This document shows positions 26,403 to 36,102 of a stretch of DNA of 64,000 nucleotides, piece by piece; positions within the stretch are counted from its first letter, which is position 1; the number at the start of each line of letters is the position of its first letter. Source of the stretch: Novipirellula artificiosorum (lineage in GTDB: Bacteria; Planctomycetota; Planctomycetia; Pirellulales; Pirellulaceae); contig NZ_SJPV01000001.1 in NCBI RefSeq assembly GCF_007860135.1, positions 186,001 through 250,000 on the forward strand, given 5' to 3'. The notes beneath the pieces are model-generated. The model made no database searches. It saw only the letters and a program-made list of their open reading frames with translations, and had not been told where the DNA came from. Made by a program: the position numbers and the translations under genes.

Positions 26403-27461
26403 ATGGAAGACTACCCTGCCTTGCCTGACGAAGAGGCGATCGATTTGTCGGTCGTGATCCCACTTTACAACGAGGAAGAGTCGGTGGAGCCACTGGTTCA
26501 TGCGCTCCGCGACGCGTTGATTCCCGCGCCGCTGAGCCTCGAGATCATTCTGGTGGACGACGGCAGCACCGATCAAACGTACACGTCGGCGATTCGGGCA
26601 GGCAAGCAGGTGGGGTTGGACCTCCAAGTCTTGTCGTTGCAGCGGAATTTTGGGCAAACCGCAGCGATGCAGGCGGGAATCGACGCCGCCAGAGGGCGGC
26701 TGATCGCGACGCTTGATGGAGACCTGCAGAACGACCCGGCCGACATTCCTGCGATGGTCAAGCACCTTGAAGCCAACGACCTCGATCTGTTGGTGGGTCG
26801 CCGAAAAAAACGACAAGATGGCGTGATGTTGAGGCTGATCCCGTCATGGATTGCCAATCGCCTGATCGGCAAAGTGACCGGCGTCCGAATTCGCGACTAT
26901 GGATGCAGTTTGAAGATTTATCGATCGAGCGTGATCAAGCAAGTCAAATTGATGGGCGAGATGCATCGCTTTATCCCCGCTTGGGTCGCCGCCGTCACTC
27001 ACCCTTCACGGATCGGCGAAATCGACGTGCGTCATCGCGCTCGTGAGTTTGGTACGTCAAAATATGGCATCTCGCGAACCATTCGTGTGGTGCTGGACCT
27101 ATTGTCCGTGTTGTTCTTCATGAAATACCGAGCACGACCTGGGCACTTCTTTGGCACCGTCGGATTGGTGATCGGCGCCATTGGTGCTTTGATGCTTTCC
27201 ACGGTCTTTGTTTCCAAGTTTGGATTGGGCCAAGACATTGGGACCCGACCGATGTTGCTGCTTGGTGCTGTCGCGATGTTGTCGTCGCTGCAATTGATCT
27301 GTTTTGGCGTGATGTCCGAGATGCTTGCTCGGATCGACAACGAATCAAGTCGCCAGCAAAGCTACATCATCCGTAATCGTTATGCGACGTCGCAAGACTC
27401 TAGCTGCAAGGGCGATTACGTGATTCCCATTCCCACCGTGACGCAGCGCAAGGTGGGGTAA
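26403..27461 (+). CDS. Polyprenyl-phosphate glycosyltransferase, GT2 family (DPM1/ArnC-like)
   Basis: A 352-residue protein from ATG at 26403. The GT-A domain begins LSVVIPLYNEEESVEPL and has the metal site in TLDGDLQNDP and the block GCSLKIYRSSVIKQ. Two C-terminal transmembrane helices follow (FGTVGLVIGAIGALMLSTVF and MLLLGAVAMLSSLQLICFGV). This is the layout of enzymes that load a sugar onto undecaprenyl or dolichyl phosphate at the inner membrane. Six bases after its stop the GT39-type gene begins, and the two steps (loading, then transfer) fit together as in ArnC/ArnT. The sugar cannot be told from sequence. Confidence 0.88.
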   Translation: MEDYPALPDEEAIDLSVVIPLYNEEESVEPLVHALRDALIPAPLSLEIILVDDGSTDQTYTSAIRAGKQVGLDLQVLSLQRNFGQTAAMQAGIDAARGRLIATLDGDLQNDPADIPAMVKHLEANDLDLLVGRRKKRQDGVMLRLIPSWIANRLIGKVTGVRIRDYGCSLKIYRSSVIKQVKLMGEMHRFIPAWVAAVTHPSRIGEIDVRHRAREFGTSKYGISRTIRVVLDLLSVLFFMKYRARPGHFFGTVGLVIGAIGALMLSTVFVSKFGLGQDIGTRPMLLLGAVAMLSSLQLICFGVMSEMLARIDNESSRQQSYIIRNRYATSQDSSCKGDYVIPIPTVTQRKVG

Positions 27462-27467
27462 GTCGAC

Positions 27468-29072
27468 ATGGCCGATTGGATCTCGCAACATCGATATCGA
27501 TTCCTGATTGTGGTCTGCGTCTACTTCGCGATTCATGTACTGGTGCGCGTCAGTGTGTCAAGTTCGTTGGACTTTGACGAAACGGAACAAGTGTTTTTGT
27601 CTCAGTGGACGCTGCTTGGGTACAACAGCCAACCCCCCTTGTACACATGGATGCAACAGGGGCTGTTTCGTGTGTTGGGCTACAATGTTTTTTCCTTGGC
27701 GTTGCTGAAGAATTCGCTTTTGTTGCTGACCTATGTCACGGTATTTGAGCTTGTTCGAAAGACAACGGACAACACAAAACTTGCGGTGTTGGCGTCGCTG
27801 GGGATGCTCACCATTCCGCAGATCGCTTACGAGAGCCACCGTGACTTGTCTCACACCGTTTCGGTAACCTTGGCAACCGCTGCCTTGATGTATTGCGTCG
27901 TCTCGGTCGAAAAATGCGATCGCCTGTTTTGGTACCTCGCGATCGGCGTGACCTCTGCCTTTGGAATGATGAGCAAGTACAATTTCGCGATCATCCTTGT
28001 CGCGATTGCCATTTCAGCCATCACGATTCCAAGCTATCGCCGGCGACTTCTGGATTGGAGACTGGGTTGGTCGTTGTTGGTGGGACTGTTGTTCATTGCT
28101 CCACACAGCGTTTGGATGCTGAATCATCCGTTGTTGGTGTCCTCGAAAACCGTGAAAACGTTGACGACCGACCAATCCATCCATTGGCTTGCCAACGTAG
28201 GTTCGGGGATGCAAGCCCTCGTCCTTTCGACACTTGCCTGCTGTGCGGTCACGCTGGCGGTGTTTACTATCGCCTATCGAGATTCGATCATCGGCTATTT
28301 TCGAGATCGAGACGAGACTGCGATGGAATCCATCGCGTCGTTTCGTCCGACGGCACTGCTGATCGAACGATTCTTTCTCGTTATCGCAATGGCCTTGGTC
28401 TTGCTCGTATTGTCTGGCCAGGCGCTCGAGTTCAGAAACCGCTGGATTCAACCCTTTGTGTGCTTGCTGCCGGCATACTTGGTGCTGCGTTTTGGAGGCA
28501 TTGGAATCGCCGACCGAGTTGGGTTTCAACGCATGGTGTTGACATCCGTCTTGTTGATGGTGTTTGTGCTCAGCGCCGTTTCCTCGCGACCGTTGTTGGC
28601 TCGTTTTCGTCAAAAGTACCTGTTGCTGAATGTGCCCTTTGATTCCTTCGCAGAAACCATGCGTGATCGCTGCGGATACGACCCCGAGCTGATCATCACA
28701 CCCAATATGCGGATTGCAGGAAACATGAAAATGCAGTTTCCGACGTCGTTGGTCTTGTCGATGGATACCCCGTACTTGCTGGGACGGGATTTGAGTCCAG
28801 AACGGATTCGTCGGCGAAGTAACCGGACCGTCGTGGTGACCGACTTCGCGGACCCTGGATCACTTGAACGGCTTGCTGATTTTACTTACCAGACACTGCA
28901 ACAGGATTCCGAATCGGTATGCTGGCAAACGATTGGCCATCCGTACCTGCACGGGGATCCCGAGAGTCGCAGTGAATTCACATTTGCACGCCTTGATGAT
29001 CCCCTTCGACACGTGGGCCCGGTGGAATCAACCGCTTCGGTCAGTGACCGTATCCCCCCGACAAGACGATAA
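27468..29072 (+). CDS. GT39/ArnT-like membrane glycosyltransferase
   Basis: A 534-residue multi-pass membrane protein. The first periplasmic loop has LDFDETEQVFLSQWTLLGYN, which contains the acidic residues typical of PMT_2/ArnT-like GT-C enzymes, and then QPPLYTWMQQGLFRVLG. About 10-12 hydrophobic helices precede a soluble C-terminal part of roughly 150 residues. Such enzymes take a sugar from a polyprenyl-phosphate donor and attach it to lipid A, another glycolipid or a protein outside the membrane. It is tightly linked to the GT2 upstream (6-base gap) and to the LptF/LptG-like gene downstream (25-base gap), so a lipid-linked acceptor is the likeliest. Confidence 0.82.
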   Translation: MADWISQHRYRFLIVVCVYFAIHVLVRVSVSSSLDFDETEQVFLSQWTLLGYNSQPPLYTWMQQGLFRVLGYNVFSLALLKNSLLLLTYVTVFELVRKTTDNTKLAVLASLGMLTIPQIAYESHRDLSHTVSVTLATAALMYCVVSVEKCDRLFWYLAIGVTSAFGMMSKYNFAIILVAIAISAITIPSYRRRLLDWRLGWSLLVGLLFIAPHSVWMLNHPLLVSSKTVKTLTTDQSIHWLANVGSGMQALVLSTLACCAVTLAVFTIAYRDSIIGYFRDRDETAMESIASFRPTALLIERFFLVIAMALVLLVLSGQALEFRNRWIQPFVCLLPAYLVLRFGGIGIADRVGFQRMVLTSVLLMVFVLSAVSSRPLLARFRQKYLLLNVPFDSFAETMRDRCGYDPELIITPNMRIAGNMKMQFPTSLVLSMDTPYLLGRDLSPERIRRRSNRTVVVTDFADPGSLERLADFTYQTLQQDSESVCWQTIGHPYLHGDPESRSEFTFARLDDPLRHVGPVESTASVSDRIPPTRR

Positions 29073-29097
29073 AAGGCGATTTCAGGAGAGTCGTGTC

Positions 29098-30237
29098 GTG
29101 ACAAAAATAGACCGCTACATTCTGATCCTGTTCCTGCGCACCACGCTGGTTTGTTTCTGCTCCATTGCAGGCATTTTTGTCGTGTTCCATGCCTTCACGA
29201 GCCTTGACGATCTCGTTCGCCAAGGTCAATCCGATGGAGGACTGCTGCGCGTGATGGCGCGGTATTATGGACCTTACATGTTGCTGCTGTTTGATTGGAC
29301 CGGCGCGATCATCGTACTGATGTCGTTGTTGTTTACGATCGGATGGCTTCGCCGAACCGGCGAATTGACAGCGACGTTGGCAGCGGGCATTTCCCATGGC
29401 CGCATCCTGAGACCCATTCTCGTTGCGGCCTTCCTGATCGTCGTGGTGCAATTCGTCAACCGCGAGTTCTTTTTGCCGAACCACCGCGATTCGCTCGCGA
29501 TGAAAACGAAGGAACTTGAACGAGAGACGCAGCATCCGATGTTACCGTGCGATGATCGAACCAGCGGCATTTTGATTGAAGGGGCCGGCATCTTGCCGCG
29601 TAGCAAACGGATCATCAAACCAAGTTTTCGCTTGGAAGGAGACTACAAAGACTTTGGTGATCTGCTCACTGGCGAAACCGCGCAATGGACAGCGGCCAAT
29701 GCCGATCATCCCTCTGGCTACCTGGTCGACGGCATCACACGCCCCGATTTAATCGACTCGCTTGCCTCAACCGGAACGAAGGATCGAACCATCTTGTACA
29801 CGTCGCTGGATTCGCAGTGGGTTGGGCCGAAGCAGTGTTTTGTTGCAACGACGATCAATGCAGAACTGCTGCAGGCCGATCAATCGACGTCGCGTTTGGT
29901 GTCGCTGCCCGAGTTGGCCGCGCGGGTAAAAAACCCAGCGGTGCACAGCAGCGCAAGCGTGCAGGTCCTGTTGCACGAACGGATCATCCGCCCGCCACTT
30001 GATTATGCCTTGATCCTGCTGGGGTTACCGATGGTGATCAATCGCAAGGATCGCAATTTGTTTGTCATGATCGGCGTCGCGATAGGCACGGTGCTCTTCT
30101 TTTTTGCGATCAAGACACTTGCCGGTGCGCTCGGGGGTGCCGGCTATTTGTTGTCACCGTCGATGGCGGCATGGGTACCACTCTTGGTCCTCGGGCCGGT
30201 CGCGTATGTGCGATTGCGGGATATTGAAACTCTATGA
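29098..30237 (+). CDS. LptF/LptG (YjgP/YjgQ) family permease
   Basis: A 379-residue protein from GTG at 29098, preceded at ideal distance by TTCAGGAGAG; the open frame runs further upstream but overlaps the GT39 gene. It shows the family's layout: three N-terminal helices (ILILFLRTTLVCFCSIAGIF, LLLFDWTGAIIVLMSLLFTI, ILVAAFLIVVVQF) with the FVNREFFLPNHR motif, a periplasmic beta-jellyroll region of about 150 residues, and three C-terminal helices. LptF/LptG with LptB pull lipopolysaccharide out of the inner membrane. Only one such gene is present here, whereas Proteobacteria usually have two side by side. Confidence 0.85.
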   Translation: MTKIDRYILILFLRTTLVCFCSIAGIFVVFHAFTSLDDLVRQGQSDGGLLRVMARYYGPYMLLLFDWTGAIIVLMSLLFTIGWLRRTGELTATLAAGISHGRILRPILVAAFLIVVVQFVNREFFLPNHRDSLAMKTKELERETQHPMLPCDDRTSGILIEGAGILPRSKRIIKPSFRLEGDYKDFGDLLTGETAQWTAANADHPSGYLVDGITRPDLIDSLASTGTKDRTILYTSLDSQWVGPKQCFVATTINAELLQADQSTSRLVSLPELAARVKNPAVHSSASVQVLLHERIIRPPLDYALILLGLPMVINRKDRNLFVMIGVAIGTVLFFFAIKTLAGALGGAGYLLSPSMAAWVPLLVLGPVAYVRLRDIETL

Positions 30238-30905
30238 AGCCCTTGGACGTCTCGGTTGTCATCATTGCACGGAACGAACAATCGAGCATCGATTCGGCGA
30301 TACGATCCGCGATCGAAGCGGGGGCCGTGGAGGTGATCGTTTGTGACGGTGGCAGCCAGGACCAAACCATCGCTCGCGCGACCTCCGCCGGTGCCACCAA
30401 GGTGATCCGGTCCGTCCCCGGTCGTGGCATTCAATTGAACGCCGGTGCCATGTTTGCCAAAGGGGAGTTCGTTCTCTTTCTGCACGCGGACAATCAACTC
30501 GGCGAGCATTGTTTACAACAGATTTGCGATTGTGGTGATGTGGTTTGGGGCGCGTTTCGGCAAGATATCGATGCGAAAGGGCGGAAGTATCGATGGCTTG
30601 AAAAAGGCAATGCGTTGCGCGTCCGATGGTTCAAGATGGCATTTGGTGATCAGGCCATCTTTGTCAATCGATCGGCTTTCAAAAAGAACGGGGGGTTCGA
30701 TGAAATCCCGCTGATGGAGGACTTGGAGTTCTCTCGGCGAATGCGAGAAATCGCAACACCGGTCCTGTTGCCCGGTCCGGTCAGGATTAGCCCTCGACGT
30801 TGGCAACAGCACGGAGTGATTCGCCAAACGTTACATAATTGGTCACTCCAATTGGCCCACAAGCTCGGTGTCCCTTCAAGCCGCTTGGCCAACTGGTATC
30901 GTTAG
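30234..30905 (+). CDS. GT2 glycosyltransferase, TIGR04283-like
   Basis: A 223-residue GT-A protein whose ATG overlaps the upstream stop by four bases (ATGA). It has VSVVIIARNEQSSI, the nucleotide-binding CDGGSQDQT, a DxD-like FLHADN and GGFDEIPLMEDLEFSRRM, ending NWYR. There are no transmembrane helices. This short form matches the TIGR04283 group (glycosyltransferases found near arsenosugar and carotenoid or lipid loci). The tight coupling to the LptF/LptG-like gene suggests that it acts on the same glycolipid. Specificity unknown. Confidence 0.85.
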   Translation: MKPLDVSVVIIARNEQSSIDSAIRSAIEAGAVEVIVCDGGSQDQTIARATSAGATKVIRSVPGRGIQLNAGAMFAKGEFVLFLHADNQLGEHCLQQICDCGDVVWGAFRQDIDAKGRKYRWLEKGNALRVRWFKMAFGDQAIFVNRSAFKKNGGFDEIPLMEDLEFSRRMREIATPVLLPGPVRISPRRWQQHGVIRQTLHNWSLQLAHKLGVPSSRLANWYR

Positions 30906-31053
30906 CGATCTGTCCATCCCTAGCAAATCGCTCGTAGCGGATCGGTAGCGGAGGCGTCGACTCGGCTCTTGTCATCCAACAGTCGTTTACTACCATAGTG
31001 GCTGCTCGATTCCCACGTTTCGGTCTCCGTCCAACAACCCCTCCGCCTCCAAG

Positions 31054-31797
31054 ATGTCGAACGAATTATCAATTCTATGCGTCGCCGCAGTGACGATTGC
31101 GTTCGTACATACCTTGCTCGGCCCCGATCACTACGCTCCCTTTGTCGCAATGTCGCGTGCCGGAGCATGGTCTTGGCGAAAAACGATGACCGTGACGGTT
31201 CTATGTGGTGTCGGACACGTGGTGGGTTCCATTGTCGTGGGATTGTTAGGCATTTCTTTTGGAGTCGTCGTGACACGATTGGAATGGTTCGAGGGAGTTC
31301 GGGGGAACGTTGCCGGTTGGTTGCTTGTTGGGTTTGGCTTGATGTACATGGTTTGGGGGATTGTTCAAGCCGTTCGCGGAAAGACGCATTCACACGCTCA
31401 TGTTCATGCTGACGGCACCCTGCACGCACATCCTCATGACCACCACGTCGCAACCGACCAAGAGCAAGAGCATTGTCATGTGCACGCCTCCCATCTAGGT
31501 GAACCTGCGAACCACCCGTCTTTGACGCCGTGGGTTTTGTTCACCATTTTCGTTTTTGGTCCCTGTGAACCACTGATACCGCTGTTGATGTATCCGGCCG
31601 CAAAATCGTCTTGGTGGGGCGTCTCGCTCGTCGCGATTCTGTTTTCGGTGGTCACGATTGCCACGATGACCGCCATCGTAGCCGCGTTGGTGTACGGCAC
31701 CAAATCGATTCGTATTCCCTGGCTTGAGCGTTTCGGACATGCGACGGCCGGTTTTATCGTTACGGCCTGTGGGATCGCTGTCACCGTTGGTTTATAG
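31054..31797 (+). CDS. Urease-accessory UreH/NiCoT-like metal transporter
   Basis: A 247-residue membrane protein with six predicted helices. The first helix carries HTLLGPDHYAPF, matching the HX4DH-type signature of nickel/cobalt transporters (NiCoT/RcnA/UreH). The cytoplasmic loop (about residues 108-150) is packed with histidines: HSHAHVHADGTLHAHPHDHH, then HCHVHASH, a likely metal-binding segment. The second half has FVFGPCEPLIPLLMYPA. It probably moves Ni, Co or a similar divalent ion, or exports it. A sulfite-exporter (TauE/SafE)-like relation is possible. No urease or hydrogenase gene is nearby. Confidence 0.8.
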   Translation: MSNELSILCVAAVTIAFVHTLLGPDHYAPFVAMSRAGAWSWRKTMTVTVLCGVGHVVGSIVVGLLGISFGVVVTRLEWFEGVRGNVAGWLLVGFGLMYMVWGIVQAVRGKTHSHAHVHADGTLHAHPHDHHVATDQEQEHCHVHASHLGEPANHPSLTPWVLFTIFVFGPCEPLIPLLMYPAAKSSWWGVSLVAILFSVVTIATMTAIVAALVYGTKSIRIPWLERFGHATAGFIVTACGIAVTVGL

Positions 31798-31817
31798 CGG
31801 TTCGCTTGACGCTACCG

Positions 31818-33335
31818 TTAGAAACTAAACTGCAATTGGGTTCGATAGAGCCAGCCAATGTCACCCGGTGAGATGTCGAGTGCCGATGAATTGATCGGTG
31901 CTCCATCGAGATAGGTGGCGTCCAAAGTCAGCTTGATATGTTGCTCACGAAAATACCAAACCGCTCCCGCAGCGATCTCGTTCGCTTCCTGATTACGAAC
32001 ACCGAGAGTCCCTGAATTGCCTGAGACCCGCGACCAGCGTGTCAACAGTTGTAACTTTTTGGCAATCGCAAAGTATCCGAACTGCAGCCACATGCCTTGG
32101 TCATACAAATCCGGAACCGAAGCGCCTTTGAACTCGGACACGTTCCGAAAATAGTACTCGAGTGTGGAGGACAACCCCAGATACTTCATTGACGCGGCGA
32201 CGCTAAAAAGGGCCACCGAGTACTGGTCCACGGTGTCCGGTAACAAACTCGACAGTCGCCTTCCCGAATCAACCACCCGCAGCGCGTCGAATTCGGTGGT
32301 GCCCGTGCGATCGATGGTCGAGAATGCCACCCCGCCTCCGATGCGTGTCGCCAGACGGTCATGTACGTCAAAATCTGCCAATTCGCCGTGCCCCCACTCT
32401 CCGGTCGGATAGCAATAGGCGGTCATGGAAAACGCGTTGTTGTTGTCGAGCGTCCCGCTACTGCCGGTTTCGGCACCGCCAGTGACCAAGCCATTGAAGA
32501 GGGCGAGGTCCCAGTAAATCGGCCTTTCCAAGCCAGTCGTTGCGCCGTAAAGCCCCCAGGCTAAACTGCGATTGACGTCAAAGTAGATACTGGCCATCGA
32601 GCGATCTGCAAACTCGAACTGCTTGCCGCTGAGGTGTCGAGCAAGCGTAAAAGGCATTTTGTAGAGGCCCGCTTTGAGTCCCAACGTGCCACTGGCAAGG
32701 TTCATCGCTTGGTGGCCAACGTCGAACTTCAGGTAATAGTCGAGGATCCGCAAATTGTCGCCCGAGTTGCTCCGTCCGTCTAGTTGAAGAAAATAGGCAA
32801 TGTCGGGACTAAAGGCATGGCCTTGAAAAACGATCCTCGCGCGTTTGAGTTGCAATTGGTTGAGGTCCGGGCTGAGGTCCGGTTGCTCGGAATCAAAAAT
32901 GGTGTCACGCATCTGCCCATAGCCGTTGATCCGCAGCCAATAGGGATACGCGTCGGCTCCAAGCTCAAGCTCCCGCTGGCTGGCTATCGTGAAACCACCG
33001 TCATACCCCACGCGGACAGGTAGCTGCATCGCAGCCGAGCGATCTACGCGAACGGGATCCATCGAGTCGGCCTGGCGTAACGGCGAGGCTTGACCACCAA
33101 CACCGCTGCCCGTGGGGACAACGACCGGTTCGGGAAAACCTTGCTGCATGCTCCGCTGGACAGTGAACAGCTCGTCTAACTCGTAATCATTCACGTTGCC
33201 TTCGATCGGCAGGGTGCTCAACCACTCGCTCTCGGGTGACTGGCTCTGAGCGAAATGACTGCAAGCAATCAGCACCACGATCCAAACCGTGATCTGCGTC
33301 GCAGCTGTCGGTCGTTTGGCTGCAACAAGCAACAT
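31818..33335 (-). CDS. Phosphate-selective porin O/P (OprP/OprO)-type outer-membrane beta-barrel
   Basis: A 505-residue protein with an N-terminal signal peptide (to about residue 31, CSHFAQSQ). It has alternating amphipathic strands through the second half, for example FELQLKRARIVFQGH-like and LQLDGRSNSGDNLRILDYYLKF-like segments. It ends in QLQFSF, with a terminal aromatic residue recognised by the Bam complex. The region RINGYGQMRDTIFD and the KMPFTLARHLSGKQFEFADRSM block (quoted in part) match the OprP/OprO-like porin family common in Pirellulaceae. It probably conducts anions or phosphate across the outer membrane. It is convergent with the metal transporter gene, with a 20-base gap. Confidence 0.82.
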   Translation of the reverse strand: MLLVAAKRPTAATQITVWIVVLIACSHFAQSQSPESEWLSTLPIEGNVNDYELDELFTVQRSMQQGFPEPVVVPTGSGVGGQASPLRQADSMDPVRVDRSAAMQLPVRVGYDGGFTIASQRELELGADAYPYWLRINGYGQMRDTIFDSEQPDLSPDLNQLQLKRARIVFQGHAFSPDIAYFLQLDGRSNSGDNLRILDYYLKFDVGHQAMNLASGTLGLKAGLYKMPFTLARHLSGKQFEFADRSMASIYFDVNRSLAWGLYGATTGLERPIYWDLALFNGLVTGGAETGSSGTLDNNNAFSMTAYCYPTGEWGHGELADFDVHDRLATRIGGGVAFSTIDRTGTTEFDALRVVDSGRRLSSLLPDTVDQYSVALFSVAASMKYLGLSSTLEYYFRNVSEFKGASVPDLYDQGMWLQFGYFAIAKKLQLLTRWSRVSGNSGTLGVRNQEANEIAAGAVWYFREQHIKLTLDATYLDGAPINSSALDISPGDIGWLYRTQLQFSF

Positions 33336-33577
33336 GCCACTTCATGAAAAAATGAGCGAATTGGGACGCGGATACGGCATTCCAACTCCTATTATCGTCA
33401 TAATCCCTACGGCTTCTGACGTCGATTGGGAAGATAGCTCGAAAAACGGCTGCCACCCCACGCTGTCTGCGAGCGGAAGAGGCGGTCACCCCGTGACGGT
33501 GGCTGCATCGACCTTCTATATTGCTGGCCTTCTGATTTCTAATCGCCCCACTCACAATCGCAGGATTTGACATTCGC

Positions 33578-34948
33578 ATGATTTTGCTCCGATCTCTCAT
33601 GGTTCTCCTCACTCTAATTGCAAGCATTGACTCGGGATTGGCTGCCGATAGCGACACGCCAACGCCGAAACCTCAAACCATTGATGTAGTGGACATTCCC
33701 GTTGACCAATTGCAAGTCATGGTCAAGCCGCTGACCCGTGAGGAGTTACAAGTCGAGATTGACGCATGGCAGAAATTAGTCCGTCAAACGGCGGGACAAA
33801 TCGCGGACATCAAGCGCACGGTCAAAGTGGGCAACGAGGTCATGGCAGAAGCGGCCGAGGTGGACGACGTAACGGATTCCGATGCGAATACCGATCAGCC
33901 CGACGTTGATGTGGGACAGCTCGTTGAGGAAAAAGAACAGGCCCTTAACACCCTTTCCGATTTGCAGACGCAGCAGACCGATCGAATTGAACGTCTCTCT
34001 GTGGTACTCAAGTCGTTCGAAAAAAAAGGGGGAGACACCGAATCGTACGATCAATACATCGAAGCGCTGCGTGGCGTTGAAATTGACACGTCCGACACCG
34101 CAGCGACTTGGGCGGCGATCAAGGGATGGTTCAGGTCAGAGGAGGGTGGCATCCGCTGGGCGTGGCGTCTGTTCTCGTTCTTTTTGGTGCTGGCGGTGAC
34201 CTTGTTGGTTGCTGGCTTCGTATCGCGAATCGTGCATCGCTGGCTTGATCGAACCTCTCATCTGTCGAAGTTGGCCGAGCACTTGATTTCTCGTAGCATC
34301 CGACGCGTGATTTTGCTGCTCGGGTTCTTGATCGCTTTGACGCGGCTAGGCATTGACATCGGCCCACTGCTTGCCGCGGTCGGAGCCACCGGCTTCATTA
34401 TTGGATTTGCATTGCAAGGAACGCTCAGCAACTTCGCCAGCGGGTTGATGATATTGCTGAATCGCCCCTTTGACGTCGGAGACGTGGTGAATGCGGGTGG
34501 CGTTGCCGGGACCGTGTCAGAAATGAATCTCGTCTCGACAACGTTCAAGTCCTTTGACAATCAAAAGATCATCGTTCCCAACAATGAAATTTGGGACAGC
34601 GTGATTACGAACGTCACCGCAAACAACACTCGACGAGTCGACTTGACGTTTGGATGTGGTTACGACGACGACCTGGATCGTGTCGAGCAGGTCTTGACCG
34701 AAGCGGTCCACGATCATCCGCTTGTGCTCGAGGATCCAGCGCCGACCATCAAACTGAACGAACTCGCCGAATCGTCGGTCAACTTCATTGTTCGCCCCTG
34801 GTCCAAGACGACCGATTACTGGACCGTCCATTGGGATCTCACCCGCACCATCAAAAAGCGTTTCGATGAGGAGGGCATTTCGATTCCGTTCCCTCAACAG
34901 GATGTGCATGTCAAGACCGTGGCGGGCTCCGGAAAACCTTTGGGGTAA
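33578..34948 (+). CDS. MscS-family mechanosensitive channel with long N-terminal extension
   Basis: A 456-residue protein. A signal peptide (residues 1-22) leads into a ~170-residue periplasmic region rich in coiled-coil heptads (VEIDAWQKLVRQTAGQ, EEKEQALNTLSDLQTQQ). The MscS core follows: three helices, with the pore helix in LAAVGATGFIIGFALQGTLS, and the cytoplasmic beta domain GDVVNAGGVAGTVSEM and QKIIVPNNEIWDSVI. It would open on membrane tension and protect against osmotic downshock. The extended coiled-coil N-terminus resembles larger MscS homologues rather than E. coli MscS. Confidence 0.92.
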   Translation: MILLRSLMVLLTLIASIDSGLAADSDTPTPKPQTIDVVDIPVDQLQVMVKPLTREELQVEIDAWQKLVRQTAGQIADIKRTVKVGNEVMAEAAEVDDVTDSDANTDQPDVDVGQLVEEKEQALNTLSDLQTQQTDRIERLSVVLKSFEKKGGDTESYDQYIEALRGVEIDTSDTAATWAAIKGWFRSEEGGIRWAWRLFSFFLVLAVTLLVAGFVSRIVHRWLDRTSHLSKLAEHLISRSIRRVILLLGFLIALTRLGIDIGPLLAAVGATGFIIGFALQGTLSNFASGLMILLNRPFDVGDVVNAGGVAGTVSEMNLVSTTFKSFDNQKIIVPNNEIWDSVITNVTANNTRRVDLTFGCGYDDDLDRVEQVLTEAVHDHPLVLEDPAPTIKLNELAESSVNFIVRPWSKTTDYWTVHWDLTRTIKKRFDEEGISIPFPQQDVHVKTVAGSGKPLG

Positions 34949-35005
34949 TGGCCTGTCCGTCGATTGCGGATTCGCCACCAAAGTCCATTGCCTCTTTTTG
35001 CGTTG

Positions 35006-35902
35006 TCATCGCCCCGCTGTAATCCGTAGCAGCGTGTTGGCGAAACGCGTTCCCACCTGCAGCGTTCCCTGGCCGTCAAAATGCGCATGGTTGGCGATCG
35101 ATGCCCCGTCGCAATCGACGTACTGCACGTGTGGATCGAGGTGAGCAACCGCTTGCTGCGCCGCAACAATTTTGGGCATGAAGGGGTTGTGACCACCACC
35201 GAATCTCGTGTTCACTCCGAGCATGACCCATAAATTGGGCGTCGCCAAGTCCTTACGCAACTCTTGAATCATCGTGGTGATGTTGGTTTGGTAGGCGTCG
35301 ACATAGGCGGCTTGAGCGTCACTTTCCCCTTGCACCCAAACGATCGCTTCGATCTCTGGCGCATAGGTTTGACTTAACTGCGAGATGGCTTGGTGTGTTT
35401 CCGCCAGCAACGACCGGTAACAGGCTCCGCGGCTGTCATTTGGATCTTCGCTATCCTCCCGATCGGAAAGGTTGGGGTTCCAATCACCCGCGACATGGGT
35501 CCCGCTGAAGGCGATCTTGATGATCGCGATGGGGAGCGGCGATCGAGGAGCGAGCGTTCGTGCGAATCCCATTTCCGGTCCAAAACCACCTTCGCGTTGC
35601 GCGTAGTTACCGTACTGGCGGCCTGACTTTGGCTTGATCGGATCCCCGACGGGTTGGTGGCGAAGGGTGACCCATCGACCACTCATCGAATCATGCTCAT
35701 CGGGTGGCGGATCGCCACATCGCCACCAAAATCGCACCGTTTCGTCGATGTCACTGGCCGGCAATGCCTGTGGCGGTGCGTCATATCCAACGGCATTCGA
35801 TTGACCCGCGACAAGGAATACGCGGATCGGTGGTTTCGCGTCCGTCTTTTGGATCAGGACAAACAGCAACAAGAAAGCGTGAAGGATCACGATTCGGTAC
35901 AT
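35006..35902 (-). CDS. Sialate O-acetylesterase-domain (SASA) carbohydrate esterase
   Basis: A 298-residue exported hydrolase from ATG at 35902; the signal peptide ends near TDAKP. The catalytic serine block is VFLVAGQSNAVGYD. Further conserved blocks are IVWVQGESDAQA and a C-terminal ASIANHAHFDGQGT, where the His of the triad is expected. SASA-family enzymes remove acetyl groups from sugars such as sialic acid or acetylated xylan and marine glycans. It lies opposite a sulfatase gene, which suggests concerted removal of ester substituents from a sulfated, acetylated polysaccharide. Confidence 0.88.
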   Translation of the reverse strand: MYRIVILHAFLLLFVLIQKTDAKPPIRVFLVAGQSNAVGYDAPPQALPASDIDETVRFWWRCGDPPPDEHDSMSGRWVTLRHQPVGDPIKPKSGRQYGNYAQREGGFGPEMGFARTLAPRSPLPIAIIKIAFSGTHVAGDWNPNLSDREDSEDPNDSRGACYRSLLAETHQAISQLSQTYAPEIEAIVWVQGESDAQAAYVDAYQTNITTMIQELRKDLATPNLWVMLGVNTRFGGGHNPFMPKIVAAQQAVAHLDPHVQYVDCDGASIANHAHFDGQGTLQVGTRFANTLLRITAGR

Positions 35903-36102
35903 GGGATCATCACCGATGGAAGGGCAGATCGAATGGGTTTGTGGACCAGCGAGCAGCACATTGTATCCTCCGGCAAGGTCGTTACATACCTTCGGACGTC
36001 AAGTTAGAATGGCAGCATCGCCAAACTGGCACAAGCTCACAGATTGGCTCGCCCCCTTCCAACCTACCGATGCCTTCCCCACTCAAACCAGGTTTACTTC
36101 TC

